IMG/VR virus record: IMGVR_UViG_3300037258_000282
Span: 1 to 64,000 of that record
Source of the DNA: a virus
Reading direction: 5' to 3' (one strand)
DNA: 64,000 bases
Part shown: in pieces, positions 7,987 to 14,698 of the stretch
Numbering within the stretch: the first letter of the stretch is position 1
Layout of the letters: each line of letters begins with the position of its first letter
Position numbers and translations under genes: made by a program
The notes under the pieces: model-generated
Told to the model about the DNA's origin: nothing
Database searches by the model: none
The model's input: the letters and a program-made list of their open reading frames with translations, nothing else

Positions 7987-8036
7987 GCCCAGGTAGTTTA
8001 AACTGGCTCTCAGTTCGAGTCTGAGTCTGGGCTCCA
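7987..8036 (+). pseudogene. tRNA remnant lacking anticodon arm
   Basis: GCCCAGG (7987-7993) pairs with TCTGGGC (8026-8032), followed by T and CCA. A perfect T arm (CTCAG/CTGAG) is present, and TAGTTTAAACTGG resembles the 5' half of a D arm, but there is no room for an anticodon stem-loop. Total length is 50 bases. Probably an internally deleted tRNA gene. Confidence 0.65.
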
Positions 8037-8140
8037 GTAAAGGGAGTGCGTTTGATGAACCCTTATATGTTAGGTAGGCTGATAATCAGCTTAATCGAAC
8101 TAGCGGTGCGGTGGGTTATCTATGGATAAATAGTACCGCT

Positions 8141-8202
8141 GGTGGCGTATTGCTCTGTTGTCAACCGGTTTCAGGCGAGTTCGATTCTCGTCGCCACCGC
8201 CA
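8141..8202 (+). tRNA. tRNA-Asp(GTC)-like, lacking a D arm
   Basis: Acceptor GGTGGCG pairs perfectly with CGCCACC, then G73 and CCA. The T arm is canonical (GCGAG TTCGATT CTCGT). An anticodon-type loop TTGTCAA gives GTC (Asp), but the stem is weak, and only TATTG stands where the D arm should be. At 62 bases it is either a minimal tRNA or a deletion derivative. GATAAATA, a late-promoter-like motif, is at 8125-8132. Confidence 0.5.
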
Positions 8203-8209
8203 AGTTTAA

Positions 8210-8283
8210 GTGCGATTCGTCCAATGGCAGGGCCCGCGGCCGATTACCGCGAGACAGGGGTTCGATTCCTCTATCGCATACCA
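8210..8283 (+). tRNA. tRNA-Ile(GAT) with C33
   Basis: Acceptor GTGCGAT/ATCGCAT, A73, CCA encoded. Anticodon stem CGCGG/CCGCG is perfect. The loop CCGATTA puts GAT at 34-36 but has C instead of the near-universal U at position 33. T arm AGGGG/CCTCT. Confidence 0.75.
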
Positions 8284-8288
8284 AGTAG

Positions 8289-8313
8289 AAAGGCCCAGGT
8301 CGGACCTGGGCCT
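8289..8313. terminator. Hairpin between convergent genes
   Basis: AAGGCCCAGGTC and GACCTGGGCCTT form a 12-bp stem with a one-base loop between a plus-strand tRNA and a minus-strand gene. It lacks a long T run on the plus strand but could act in both directions. Confidence 0.6.
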
Positions 8314-8321
8314 TCTGGTAT

Positions 8322-8438
8322 CTAGAATATCCCGCAGTAGTGAAGAAGTAGGACTAGACACGTTCCGAGCACGATCGTCTTACCGAGCAGATCGCAGAAC
8401 TTCTCTATCGAAGTGTTGGGATCTGACTCAGGAAGCAT
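8322..8438 (-). CDS. 38-residue membrane protein
   Basis: ATG 8438 overlaps the end of the gene upstream on the same strand, out of frame. The product has a polar N-terminus and a hydrophobic C-terminal half (residues 20-38, KTIVLGTCLVLLLHYCGIF), consistent with a single membrane pass. Function unknown. Confidence 0.5.
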   Translation of the reverse strand: MLPESDPNTSIEKFCDLLGKTIVLGTCLVLLLHYCGIF

Positions 8439-8673
8439 ATCGCTCAAATCTCGCGAGTTTCTCGGAATACTCGATCTCGTCTAGTATCTCACTCCGAGAC
8501 TCATACGCGCCCTCTTCCCATGCTCTGAAAAACGCGGAGTCTAGTATGTACGGGTTAATGTCTTCCATGAAGGAGATGTCCGTACTTCTAGTTATCTTGT
8601 AGTTCTTCCTAAAACCGTTGAAGCCCTGCATGAAGCACACTTGGTACTCTCTAGGGCTTATCTTGACCGGCAT
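8428..8673 (-). CDS. RMF-like small protein
   Basis: An 81-residue protein. The pattern FMQGFNGFR ... NPYI ... AWEEGAYES recalls ribosome modulation factor, whose family has G-x-x-G-R followed by CPY and W-x-x-GW-x-x-G. The resemblance is partial and no Zn or other site is visible, so this is a tentative reading. ATG 8673 follows GGGAG, and a promoter lies at 8700-8728. If correct, it would act on the host ribosome. Confidence 0.45.
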   Translation of the reverse strand: MPVKISPREYQVCFMQGFNGFRKNYKITRSTDISFMEDINPYILDSAFFRAWEEGAYESRSEILDEIEYSEKLARFERYAS

Positions 8674-8699
8674 AGAACTTCTCCCAACTTATTTGGAAT

Positions 8700-8728
8700 A
8701 GCATATCACCGATAGACGCATATGTCAA
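8700..8728 (-). promoter_or_regulatory. Minus-strand promoter of the RMF-like gene
   Basis: On the minus strand, TTGACA (8728-8723), 17-bp spacer, TATGCT (8705-8700). Confidence 0.6.
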
Positions 8729-8851
8729 CTGGTCCTTATCCCCCAGAGAGGGTCGTAGAGGACCGCGTATCTCCGATGGTATGTTTACACCTCTCTGATC
8801 GCCTCCTCGGCTCTCCGATCCTCTCTAGGGATCATCATCTCTGGGAGTCAG

Positions 8852-8880
8852 TTGACACGGGCACTCTAATTTGTTATATA
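8852..8880 (+). promoter_or_regulatory. Promoter P1 of the AAA ATPase gene
   Basis: TTGACA (8852-8857), 17-bp spacer, TATATA (8875-8880). A tiny open frame, ATG 8889 to 8918, lies between P1 and P2. Confidence 0.65.
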
Positions 8881-8916
8881 TAACACCATGGAGAGGATCA
8901 CTCTTCCATACCAGAG

Positions 8917-8945
8917 TTGACAACACCACTCAAGTGTGTTAGTAT
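8917..8945 (+). promoter_or_regulatory. Promoter P2 of the AAA ATPase gene
   Basis: TTGACA (8917-8922), 17-bp spacer, TAGTAT (8940-8945), 22 bases before the start codon. Two near-consensus promoters in tandem suggest strong early expression. Confidence 0.65.
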
Positions 8946-8967
8946 TTAACCACAGTGGAGTTCAGTT

Positions 8968-9831
8968 ATGCCCGTAACAAACTCAAAGAAGGACGTCTCT
9001 GCCCAAAATGGGACCGCCGCGGCTCTCGCTGAGATCGCGGTCGAGATGCGAAACCAGGCGCCGGTTGGAAATGAGACCGATCAGCAGATCGCCGAGCGCC
9101 TCGAGGAGCGCTTTACCGTACTCGACATCCTCGTGGAGGCATCCATCACTGGAGACGCCCGCGCCCTGATAGTCTCCGGCCCTCCGGGAGTCGGTAAGTC
9201 TTTCACGGTCGAGCAGCACATGAGGGAATACGATCCCGCGGGAGACGTTCATACCATCATCAAGGGCTTCGTTCGAGCATCCGGCTTGTTCAAGACTCTG
9301 TACAACTATCGCCATCCCGGCAACGTCATCATCTTCGACGACGCCGACTCGGTGTTCTTCGACGATAACTCACTGAACATCATCAAGAGCGTCTGCGATA
9401 CTACGGGCACGAGGCGGGTCTCCTGGCTCTCCGAGTACGAGTTCATCGACGCCGAGGGCGAGGCCATCCCGAATACCTTCGAGTTCGAGGCTACGGTAAT
9501 ATTCATCACGAACCTCGACTTCGACTTCTTGGTCGACCGAAATCACCGGCTCGCGGAGTCGCTGAAGGCCCTGATGTCGAGAGCTCACTACCTCGATATG
9601 TCGATGAAGACTCGGCGAGACTACCTGGTCCGCATCAAGACCGTCGTCGAGGCCGGACTCCTGGGAGACTTCTCAGTTCAAGAGCGAAGTGAGATCATGG
9701 GCTTTATAGAGGCCAACTATTTGAAGATTCGAGAGCTCTCTCTTCGCATGGCCATCAAGGTTGGTCACCTCCGAAAGAGCTCTCCGAGTAACTGGAAGAG
9801 GATCGCTCTTCTAACGACCTGCAAGGCGTAA
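8968..9831 (+). CDS. AAA+ ATPase
   Basis: A 287-residue protein with Walker A SGPPGVGKSF at about residue 69-78 and Walker B NVIIFDDADS at about 113-122; ITNLDF at about 176 is the sensor-1 type strand. The size fits the single-domain AAA ATPases common in T4-like phages, whose substrate is usually unknown. GTGGAG precedes ATG 8968. It stands alone on the plus strand under two tandem promoters. Confidence 0.85.
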   Translation: MPVTNSKKDVSAQNGTAAALAEIAVEMRNQAPVGNETDQQIAERLEERFTVLDILVEASITGDARALIVSGPPGVGKSFTVEQHMREYDPAGDVHTIIKGFVRASGLFKTLYNYRHPGNVIIFDDADSVFFDDNSLNIIKSVCDTTGTRRVSWLSEYEFIDAEGEAIPNTFEFEATVIFITNLDFDFLVDRNHRLAESLKALMSRAHYLDMSMKTRRDYLVRIKTVVEAGLLGDFSVQERSEIMGFIEANYLKIRELSLRMAIKVGHLRKSSPSNWKRIALLTTCKA

Positions 9832-9866
9832 GAGTTACTCCTCGGAGAGGAGCGGTCGCTCCTATC

Positions 9867-9874
9867 CATAAATA
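9867..9874 (+). promoter_or_regulatory. Late-promoter-like motif CATAAATA
   Basis: CATAAATA, one base from the T4 late consensus TATAAATA, lies 29 bases before the gene at 9903. Confidence 0.4.
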
Positions 9875-9902
9875 TAACCTCTCTGGAGAGGACTATGGTG
9901 GT

Positions 9903-10094
9903 ATGTATAGGTACAAGGTGTTGGTAAACTATAAGGTAATCGATAGGAAGGCGTCGGACTACGGGTGCGTGCTCGAGTCTGCGCGGAAGTTCACGTGCTT
10001 TTCTGACGCCGTCGCGTGGATACGTGACTTTAGAGCGATGTCCAATACGTATCAGATGGTGGGAAAGCCAACTGTTGAAGCTATCTCTCAGTGA
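9903..10094 (+). CDS. Small hypothetical protein
   Basis: A 63-residue basic protein from ATG 9903. No family recognised. First gene of a short run of small genes (9903-11032) between the ATPase and the tRNA region. Confidence 0.6.
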   Translation: MYRYKVLVNYKVIDRKASDYGCVLESARKFTCFSDAVAWIRDFRAMSNTYQMVGKPTVEAISQ

Positions 10095-10101
10095 AGGATG
10101 A

Positions 10102-10503
10102 ATGAAGATGGATTTAAATTTTAATGAGTTGAGTCAAGTCTATTGGAAGGTCGTGGGTCGCGCAGGTGACAGGCTGATCTTGACTCGAGGAACGGATAAA
10201 TTGGTAGTAAATATAGTCTCCTACGACAACGCCGGCGCGCCGGGCGAGAAGACGTCCGCTCAACCTAAGTGTGAGGAGTGGTACTTCACGGACTATCCCC
10301 TCGACGACAGCAGTGAGTGCGGCTTTTCAACTTCCGCGTTCACCGTCGAAGATGCCATCGACAACTTGAATAAGACTCTCAGGATCAAGAAGGATGACGT
10401 TGACACACGGGATGATATGGAATATATCTATAAGATGGTTGGTAAGATGAAGAAAGCCGTCTCGTTCTCACTCGTTACGCCAACTTCGGATGGAGAGATC
10501 TAA
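10102..10503 (+). CDS. Hypothetical protein
   Basis: A 133-residue protein, ATG 10102 after AAGGA. It has a W-x-V-V-x-R...L-I-L start and an EEWYFTDYPLDD segment in the middle. The following gene shows a similar layout (W-V-V, L-L-L, DWIFV) and the two may be distant paralogues. No function can be given. Confidence 0.65.
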   Translation: MKMDLNFNELSQVYWKVVGRAGDRLILTRGTDKLVVNIVSYDNAGAPGEKTSAQPKCEEWYFTDYPLDDSSECGFSTSAFTVEDAIDNLNKTLRIKKDDVDTRDDMEYIYKMVGKMKKAVSFSLVTPTSDGEI

Positions 10504-10504
10504 C

Positions 10505-10828
10505 ATGAACTTACCTAGGGGAAGTCATTGGGTCGTAGATGAGAGCCACCCCGACGGGACTCTTCTACTGAAAAGTTCTGAGCCGAACGTCTGCTACTCC
10601 ATCGTCAAGATCGTCAGCAGCGATGAAAGGAGTGACTGGATCTTCGTGAGCGATAATGAAAAGGTTGAGCTAACATGCCTCGACTGCACTCTTCAAGAGG
10701 CGCTAGCGTCGCTTCAGAATGAGGCTGAATATGTCAACGACATCAGCGGAGTATACAAGTTCCACTCAAAAGTCAATATGAGGATCGTGTACGAGATCGA
10801 GGATGTTGACGTCTCCGAGAAGGCGTGA
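10505..10828 (+). CDS. Hypothetical protein
   Basis: A 107-residue acidic protein. ATG 10505 is preferred to the upstream in-frame ATG 10490, which lies inside the preceding gene; GGAGAG stands just before. It may be a distant paralogue of its upstream neighbour. Its last codons overlap the promoter of the next gene. Confidence 0.65.
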   Translation: MNLPRGSHWVVDESHPDGTLLLKSSEPNVCYSIVKIVSSDERSDWIFVSDNEKVELTCLDCTLQEALASLQNEAEYVNDISGVYKFHSKVNMRIVYEIEDVDVSEKA

Positions 10829-10834
10829 TAGAAT
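10806..10834 (+). promoter_or_regulatory. Sigma70-type promoter
   Basis: TTGACG (10806-10811), 17-bp spacer, TAGAAT (10829-10834). Confidence 0.65.
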
Positions 10835-10861
10835 CTTCTCAGGAATTATCGGAGGTTCGAG

Positions 10862-11032
10862 ATGACGGCGTTCGTAGAAGTTCAAATTCACGGCTCCTGG
10901 GTCGTGGCTTCGTCGACCATCAACAAGGCTCAGTTCGTGCTGACTGAGATGGAGAGAGTAAAGCGGTCGTATCCGACTTCCAGAGTTCGAGCCGTCGACG
11001 AAAATGGAAGAATCGTCGACATCCTCGGCTGA
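10862..11032 (+). CDS. 56-residue hypothetical protein
   Basis: ATG 10862 is preceded by a strong GGAGG at 10851-10855 and by the promoter at 10806-10834. The product has a short beta-like start (FVEVQIHGSWVVAS), a helix, and ends RVRAVDENGRIVDILG, a tail seen in other small phage proteins. Function unknown, but start, promoter and composition all support a real gene. Confidence 0.7.
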   Translation: MTAFVEVQIHGSWVVASSTINKAQFVLTEMERVKRSYPTSRVRAVDENGRIVDILG

Positions 11033-11042
11033 GGTTCTGGAG

Positions 11043-11270
11043 AGTCAGTCATAAATAGATTGACTCTTCGGAGTTCGGGCAGGCACCCCGAATCGACAAA
11101 ACTGTCGGCACGCTTGGTGGACTAGTCGCTGTACTCACAGACACTGGTCGCGAATCAAGTATGTTAGAGACGTCAACCCTGTGAACACGGGAGCAGGGCC
11201 TGCGTTCTCGCCCTCTGGACCTGGATCCGGAGTCTCGGTGGCTTCCCTGGAAGCGCGACCGAGCTTTTTA
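11043..11270 (+). ncRNA. Possible structured non-coding RNA
   Basis: This 230-base stretch has no good reading frame but many stems: AGAGTCA/TGACTCT (around 11041-11067) bracketing a CATAAATA motif, TTCGGG/CCCGAA (about 11076-11092), CGAC/GTCG (11094-11107), and a terminator at 11234-11269. It directly precedes tRNA-Lys. It could be an RNA or only the processed leader of the tRNA transcript. Confidence 0.3.
11234..11269 (+). terminator. Rho-independent terminator-like hairpin
   Basis: CTCGGT (11234-11239) pairs with ACCGAG (11258-11263), with an inner GCTTCC/GGAAGC stem, followed by CTTTTT. It stands only 5 bases before a tRNA gene. Confidence 0.6.
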
Positions 11271-11273
11271 ATT

Positions 11274-11349
11274 GGGTCCATAGCACAATGGGTAGTGCGC
11301 CGTCCTTTTAAGTCGAGAGACCTCAGTTCGAACCTGGGTGGACCCACCA
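11274..11349 (+). tRNA. tRNA-Lys(TTT)
   Basis: Acceptor GGGTCCA/TGGACCC, A73, CCA encoded. Loop CTTTTAA gives TTT; one mismatch in the anticodon stem. D arm GCAC/GTGC and T arm CTCAG/CTGGG are good. Confidence 0.85.
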
Positions 11350-11353
11350 GTAC

Positions 11354-11446
11354 GGGAAGGGCAAGTAAGGTCAAGCTGGTGCTGATGGGCCACTGTAAAT
11401 GGTCTCCCTCTGCGGCAAGGTGTTCGATTCATCCCCCTTCCCACCA
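11354..11446 (+). tRNA. tRNA-Tyr(GTA)
   Basis: Acceptor GGGAAGG/CCTTCCC, A73, CCA. Loop CTGTAAA gives GTA. The long variable arm expected of bacterial tRNA-Tyr is present. Confidence 0.85.
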
Positions 11447-11453
11447 ATCTCTG

Positions 11454-11482
11454 TTGACAAAAGCTCTAGATGGTGATATCGT
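11454..11482 (+). promoter_or_regulatory. Sigma70-type promoter
   Basis: TTGACA (11454-11459), 17-bp spacer, TATCGT (11477-11482). The -10 box is weaker than in the other promoters here. Confidence 0.5.
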
Positions 11483-11504
11483 AGAGCGATAGTATGGAGT
11501 TACG

Positions 11505-11762
11505 ATGATACTGCGCGCTATATCGATCGCTCTGGCCCTCGCGGTTCAGCACTCTGATATCTACCGCGGGACCGCAGAGGCCTGCAACGTCTCTGGATAC
11601 TACGAGGAGCTCAGCCTCGAGTATCCCTCGGAGTCGTACTGCGAGAGATCAATGATGATGGACCTACCGAGCTGGATCTCTCTGCTCGACTCCTCGGGCC
11701 ACGGTAACTTCCAGCTCCAGGGAGGATGGCGGTGCCGAAAGATCTCGGACTCTGACGCGTGA
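11505..11762 (+). CDS. Small hypothetical, possibly exported protein
   Basis: An 85-residue protein from ATG 11505, with GGAG seven bases upstream. It begins with a hydrophobic stretch (MILRAISIALALA) that could be a short signal sequence, and has three cysteines (about residues 27, 46 and 77). No family recognised. Its stop overlaps the next start (GTGA). Confidence 0.55.
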   Translation: MILRAISIALALAVQHSDIYRGTAEACNVSGYYEELSLEYPSESYCERSMMMDLPSWISLLDSSGHGNFQLQGGWRCRKISDSDA

Positions 11763-12265
11763 GTGAGATCTGGGTCGTATCAGACACACACTTCGGTCAC
11801 TCAAACATCATCAAGTACTGCTTCAGACCGTTCTCCTCCGCGGAGGAGATGGATGAGGAGATGATAGAGAGGTGGAATAAAGTCGTGACTCCAGAAGATC
11901 ACGTCTATCACCTCGGTGACGTCTACTTCTCGAAAGACTCAAACTTCCAGTATCGTCTCAACGGAAAGAAGAGACTCATACTTGGAAATCACGATAATGG
12001 AAAAGACGATACGCTTCTCAAGATGTTTCAAAAGATCATGGTCTGGAGGATGTTTCCAGACTTAGGACTTCTCTTGACTCACGTGCCGTGCCATCCAGAC
12101 GGACTGTCATTCAAGGACCTAACTAACGTTCACGGCCACATCCACGAGAAGATCGTGACTCGATACACTGAATATGAAAATAGACCAGATCCTAGGTATA
12201 AGAACGTCTCGGTGGAGCAGATCGACTACACTCCAGTGAATATCGAAGCGCTCAGGACCAGATAA
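11759..12265 (+). CDS. Calcineurin-like metallophosphoesterase
   Basis: A 168-residue phosphoesterase. The metal-binding motifs are in order: SDTHFGH (residues 8-14), GDVYF (about 53-57), GNHDNG (about 75-80), LTHVP (about 103-107) and VHGHIHE (about 122-128). This is the small bacterial YfcE-like type often seen in phages; the substrate is unknown. GTG 11759 overlaps the previous stop. It lies among tRNA genes and could act on nucleic acid ends or cyclic phosphates, which is speculation. Confidence 0.85.
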   Translation: MSEIWVVSDTHFGHSNIIKYCFRPFSSAEEMDEEMIERWNKVVTPEDHVYHLGDVYFSKDSNFQYRLNGKKRLILGNHDNGKDDTLLKMFQKIMVWRMFPDLGLLLTHVPCHPDGLSFKDLTNVHGHIHEKIVTRYTEYENRPDPRYKNVSVEQIDYTPVNIEALRTR

Positions 12266-12275
12266 ATAGATCTAT

Positions 12276-12351
12276 GGGTGCGTAGCTCAATTGGTAGAGC
12301 GGCTGACTCTTAATCAGCAGGCAGTCGGTTCGATCCCGACCTCACCCTCCA
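12276..12351 (+). tRNA. tRNA-Lys(CTT)
   Basis: Acceptor GGGTGCG/CTCACCC with one mismatch, T73, CCA. Stem GCTGA/TCAGC and loop CTCTTAA give CTT. A GATAAATA motif at 12262 precedes it. Confidence 0.85.
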
Positions 12352-12369
12352 TATATACGACGGCTGAGC

Positions 12370-12442
12370 TCGGGTGTAGCTCAACTGGTAGAGCAACCGA
12401 CTGTTAATCGGTAGGCTGTAGATTCGAATTCTACCTCCCGAG
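12370..12442 (+). tRNA. tRNA-Asn(GTT)
   Basis: Acceptor TCGGGTG/CTCCCGA with one mismatch at 6-67, G73. Loop CTGTTAA gives GTT. CCA is not encoded. Confidence 0.85.
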
Positions 12443-12469
12443 CTCAGCCGTCATATAAGTATATCTTTC

Positions 12470-12547
12470 GGTGTAGTGCGTCGGAAATGGATACGGCACA
12501 GTCTGCAAAACTGATATATGTGGGTTCAAGTCCCATCTACACCTCCA
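12470..12547 (+). tRNA. tRNA-Cys(GCA)
   Basis: Acceptor GGTGTAG/CTACACC, T73, CCA. Loop CTGCAAA gives GCA. T arm GTGGG/CCCAT. Confidence 0.85.
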
Positions 12548-12551
12548 ATAT

Positions 12552-12628
12552 CTCCGCGTAGCTCAACTGGAGGAGCACTCGGCTACGAACCGAGAGGAAT
12601 GCGGGTTCGAGTCCTGCCGCGGAGGCCA
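12552..12628 (+). tRNA. tRNA-Arg(ACG)
   Basis: Acceptor CTCCGCG/CGCGGAG, G73, CCA. Stem CTCGG/CCGAG, loop CTACGAA gives ACG. Confidence 0.9.
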
Positions 12629-12649
12629 CTTCAACTAGAGAGGTAAAAT

Positions 12650-13009
12650 ATGCCTAAGAAGAGTGATAAAGACGAGACCGTATCGGATGCCGTGGAAGAT
12701 ACCACTGTAGATACCGTGGAGGATACCACCACGCACATTTTTCCAATCGACCACACTCCAGAGCTGATCGACTTTAGTAGAGTTAGAGCATACGAGCTGC
12801 GTGATAGGCTTAACCTGCCTCACGACTACTCGTTCATAAGCGACATCTCTCCCACTACAGAAGTCGATCTAATGCTCGCGACGATCGGGCAGTCCAACTT
12901 TGTCTCTGTATCAAGACATAGACTCTCGGCGCAGATCACGCTTCTGATGGGATTCATCTCCCCGGAGGGAAGGTCTAACCTGGCGAGATACGTATCAGAC
13001 AGATCGTAA
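12650..13009 (+). CDS. Hypothetical protein
   Basis: A 119-residue protein with an acidic, Thr/Asp/Val-rich low-complexity N-terminus (residues 8-30) and a more ordered C-terminal part. AGAGAGG precedes ATG 12650. It sits between two tRNA genes and its stop is one base from the next. No family recognised. Confidence 0.65.
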   Translation: MPKKSDKDETVSDAVEDTTVDTVEDTTTHIFPIDHTPELIDFSRVRAYELRDRLNLPHDYSFISDISPTTEVDLMLATIGQSNFVSVSRHRLSAQITLLMGFISPEGRSNLARYVSDRS

Positions 13010-13010
13010 C

Positions 13011-13085
13011 GCGGGTATAGCTCAATGGTAGAGCGCCTCGGTGCCACTAAGGAAGCTCGGGTTCGATTCCCGATACCCTGCTCCA
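13011..13085 (+). tRNA. tRNA-Gly(GCC)
   Basis: Acceptor GCGGGTA pairs with TACCC-GC with one bulged T on the 3' side. Loop GTGCCAC gives GCC. T arm TCGGG/CCCGA, CCA encoded. The bulged acceptor and imperfect anticodon stem are unusual. Confidence 0.75.
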
Positions 13086-13129
13086 CATCATAGAGAGGTT
13101 AGCGCACTTATCGGTTGCACTGAGTAAGA

Positions 13130-13204
13130 CCCGTCCTTCGTTCAATGGCAGGACGCCAGTTTGTGGAGCTGGATACCAGAGTTCGATTCTCTGAGACGGG
13201 ACCA
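13130..13204 (+). tRNA. tRNA-His(GTG), alphaproteobacterial type
   Basis: Loop TTGTGGA with stem CCAGT/GCTGG gives GTG. Acceptor begins with C paired to G72, there is no G at -1 (the base before is A), and position 73 is A. Most bacteria use G-1 and C73; the A73 form without G-1 is known from many Alphaproteobacteria. One C is bulged in the acceptor stem. Confidence 0.85.
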
Positions 13205-13205
13205 G

Positions 13206-13281
13206 GCCGCTCGGGAGGTGGAGGTCATCTCATCGCTCTCATAAGGCGAAGAACGGAGTTCGACTCTCCGGGGCGGCACCA
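13206..13281 (+). tRNA. tRNA-Met(CAT)
   Basis: Acceptor GCCGCTC/GGGCGGC, A73, CCA. Stem TCGCT/GGCGA, loop CTCATAA gives CAT. Base 8 is G rather than the usual T. Could be elongator Met or a lysidine-type Ile. Confidence 0.8.
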
Positions 13282-13282
13282 G

Positions 13283-13290
13283 TATAAATA
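13283..13290 (+). promoter_or_regulatory. Late-promoter-like motif TATAAATA
   Basis: A perfect TATAAATA. The 150 bases that follow up to the next tRNA contain only a 28-codon frame (13351-13437) without a ribosome site. Confidence 0.45.
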
Positions 13291-13447
13291 TTGTAAAAAT
13301 ACTGGAGTCTCACATTGCTGTCTTTATCGTGGACTAAACTCTACGATCACATGGCCAGAAGGATGGCTAATAAGCACGAGGTAAAGCATCACATGGGGCA
13401 TTCAACGTTCACTATACATAGATCAGACTTAAAGTAATCTTAGTTTT

Positions 13448-13523
13448 GAGTGACGTGCTGGTATGGTTATAGCGCTGACCTGAAGAGTCAGACAATCAGG
13501 TTCGATTCCTGAGTCACTCACCA
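13448..13523 (+). tRNA. tRNA-Phe(GAA)
   Basis: Acceptor GAGTGAC/GTCACTC, A73, CCA. Stem CTGAC/GTCAG, loop CTGAAGA gives GAA. Confidence 0.9.
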
Positions 13524-13525
13524 GA

Positions 13526-13614
13526 GGACAGTCTACCGGAGAGGTCTCCGGACCCGTTTGCTAAACGGTGGGCTCTCGGAAGGGAGTGCGTTTCGAGTAC
13601 GCGGCTGTCCTCCA
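13526..13614 (+). tRNA. tRNA-Ser(GCT)
   Basis: Acceptor GGACAGT/GCTGTCC, T73, CCA. Loop TTGCTAA gives GCT. Long variable arm as expected for serine. Confidence 0.85.
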
Positions 13615-13620
13615 TGAGAT

Positions 13621-13691
13621 ATGGGTCGAGTGTTATGGTACACGCAGGTCTCCAAAACCTTGAATAGGGGGTTCGATTCCTCCGGCCCGTG
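13621..13691 (+). tRNA. tRNA-Trp(CCA)
   Basis: Acceptor ATGGGTC/GGCCCGT, G73. Loop CTCCAAA gives CCA. The 3' CCA is not encoded. Confidence 0.85.
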
Positions 13692-13735
13692 CATTGAGTT
13701 GATATAGTGATAAGAAAGTGATATATAGAGAGAAT

Positions 13736-13826
13736 GGAGTGCGTATCTGGCCGGTGATGCCAGCATCGTCTTGAAAACGATAGGAGGCCTAGAGCCCAGG
13801 GGTTAAATTCCGCCACCACTCCGCCA
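13736..13826 (+). tRNA. tRNA-Ser(TGA)
   Basis: Acceptor GGAGTGC/CCACTCC, G73, CCA. Stem TCGT/ACGA, loop CTTGAAA gives TGA; long variable arm. The T loop reads TTAAATT instead of TTCxAxT and the T stem is imperfect, so C56 is missing. Confidence 0.75.
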
Positions 13827-13834
13827 TTTAATAT

Positions 13835-13912
13835 CCGGCGTTTGTTTAATTGCACTAATACACCTGTTTTTCAAGCAGAGAGATATGGGTTGGAGTCCCA
13901 TACGCCGGACCA
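13835..13912 (+). tRNA. tRNA-Glu(TTC)
   Basis: Acceptor CCGGCGT/ACGCCGG, A73, CCA. Loop TTTTCAA gives TTC. The T loop is TTGGAGT (G56 for C56) and the D loop lacks the usual GG. Confidence 0.7.
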
Positions 13913-13949
13913 AGACTACCAAGACTACCAAGACTACCAAGACTACCAA
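13910..13949 (+). repeat. Four 9-bp repeats between tRNA-Glu genes
   Basis: Four direct copies of CCAAGACTA start at the 3' CCA of one tRNA and run to the 5' end of the next. Looks like slippage at the CCA end. Confidence 0.85.
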
Positions 13950-14026
13950 GCGACGTTCTTCTAACGGCCTAGGAAACCAGGTTCTCAGCTTGGGGAATAT
14001 GGGTTCGAGTCCCATACGTCGCGCCA
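13950..14026 (+). tRNA. tRNA-Glu(CTC)
   Basis: Acceptor GCGACGT/ACGTCGC, G73, CCA. Stem CCAGG/CTTGG, loop TTCTCAG gives CTC. T arm ATGGG/CCCAT. Confidence 0.8.
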
Positions 14027-14041
14027 AAAAGTGAACCGAAG

Positions 14042-14695
14042 ATGGATATATTCACGATGAGCCCTAAAGTACTCACCCTGATAGGTGACGTTCACGGAAA
14101 ATTTGGTCGATACGAGACCATAATAAAGAAACTGACCAATACCGTTCAGGTCGGAGACATGGGCGTTGGATTCACGTCTTCGATAACTGGAGACCATTAT
14201 ACCAACCCACCGCACCGCGGTATGGTTTCTGGCAACCATCGCTTCATACGTGGAAATCACGACAATCCCCGGGTATGCTCTCGTCAGTCTCAGTGGATAC
14301 CAGATGGATACGTAGAGACAAGTCCATCCGGAGTCAAGATAATGTATGTCGGAGGGGCCTTCTCGATAGATCGAATGTGTAGGACTGAGGGGTTTGACTG
14401 GTGGGCCGACGAGGAGTGCTCGTACGTCGAGTTCATGAAGATCATCTCGGCCTACGAAAACTTCAAGCCGGACATCATGATCACGCACGACGCTCCAGAC
14501 TTAGCGCGATCTCAGATGTTTCTATCCGGAAGAATAGAAAGCACTAGAACTTCCGCCGCTCTTCAAAACATGTTTGACATTCATCAGCCATGCGAACATT
14601 TCTTTGGTCACTGGCACATAAACAAGACTGAGAAGATCGCGGGCACTAAATTTACCTGCCTGGGAGAGCTGTCCACACTTGAGCTCTCCATATAG
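14042..14695 (+). CDS. Calcineurin-like metallophosphoesterase
   Basis: A 217-residue phosphoesterase with motifs in order: GDVHGK (about residues 15-20), VGDMG, RGNHDN (about 75-80), ITHDAP (about 147-152) and FGHWHI (about 193-198). It resembles Ser/Thr-phosphatase-like phage enzymes. ATG 14042 gives the listed length; ATG 14057 (MSPKVLTLIG) is an equally possible start since no strong ribosome site is seen for either. Second such enzyme in the tRNA region. Confidence 0.85.
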   Translation: MDIFTMSPKVLTLIGDVHGKFGRYETIIKKLTNTVQVGDMGVGFTSSITGDHYTNPPHRGMVSGNHRFIRGNHDNPRVCSRQSQWIPDGYVETSPSGVKIMYVGGAFSIDRMCRTEGFDWWADEECSYVEFMKIISAYENFKPDIMITHDAPDLARSQMFLSGRIESTRTSAALQNMFDIHQPCEHFFGHWHINKTEKIAGTKFTCLGELSTLELSI

Positions 14696-14698
14696 TGG

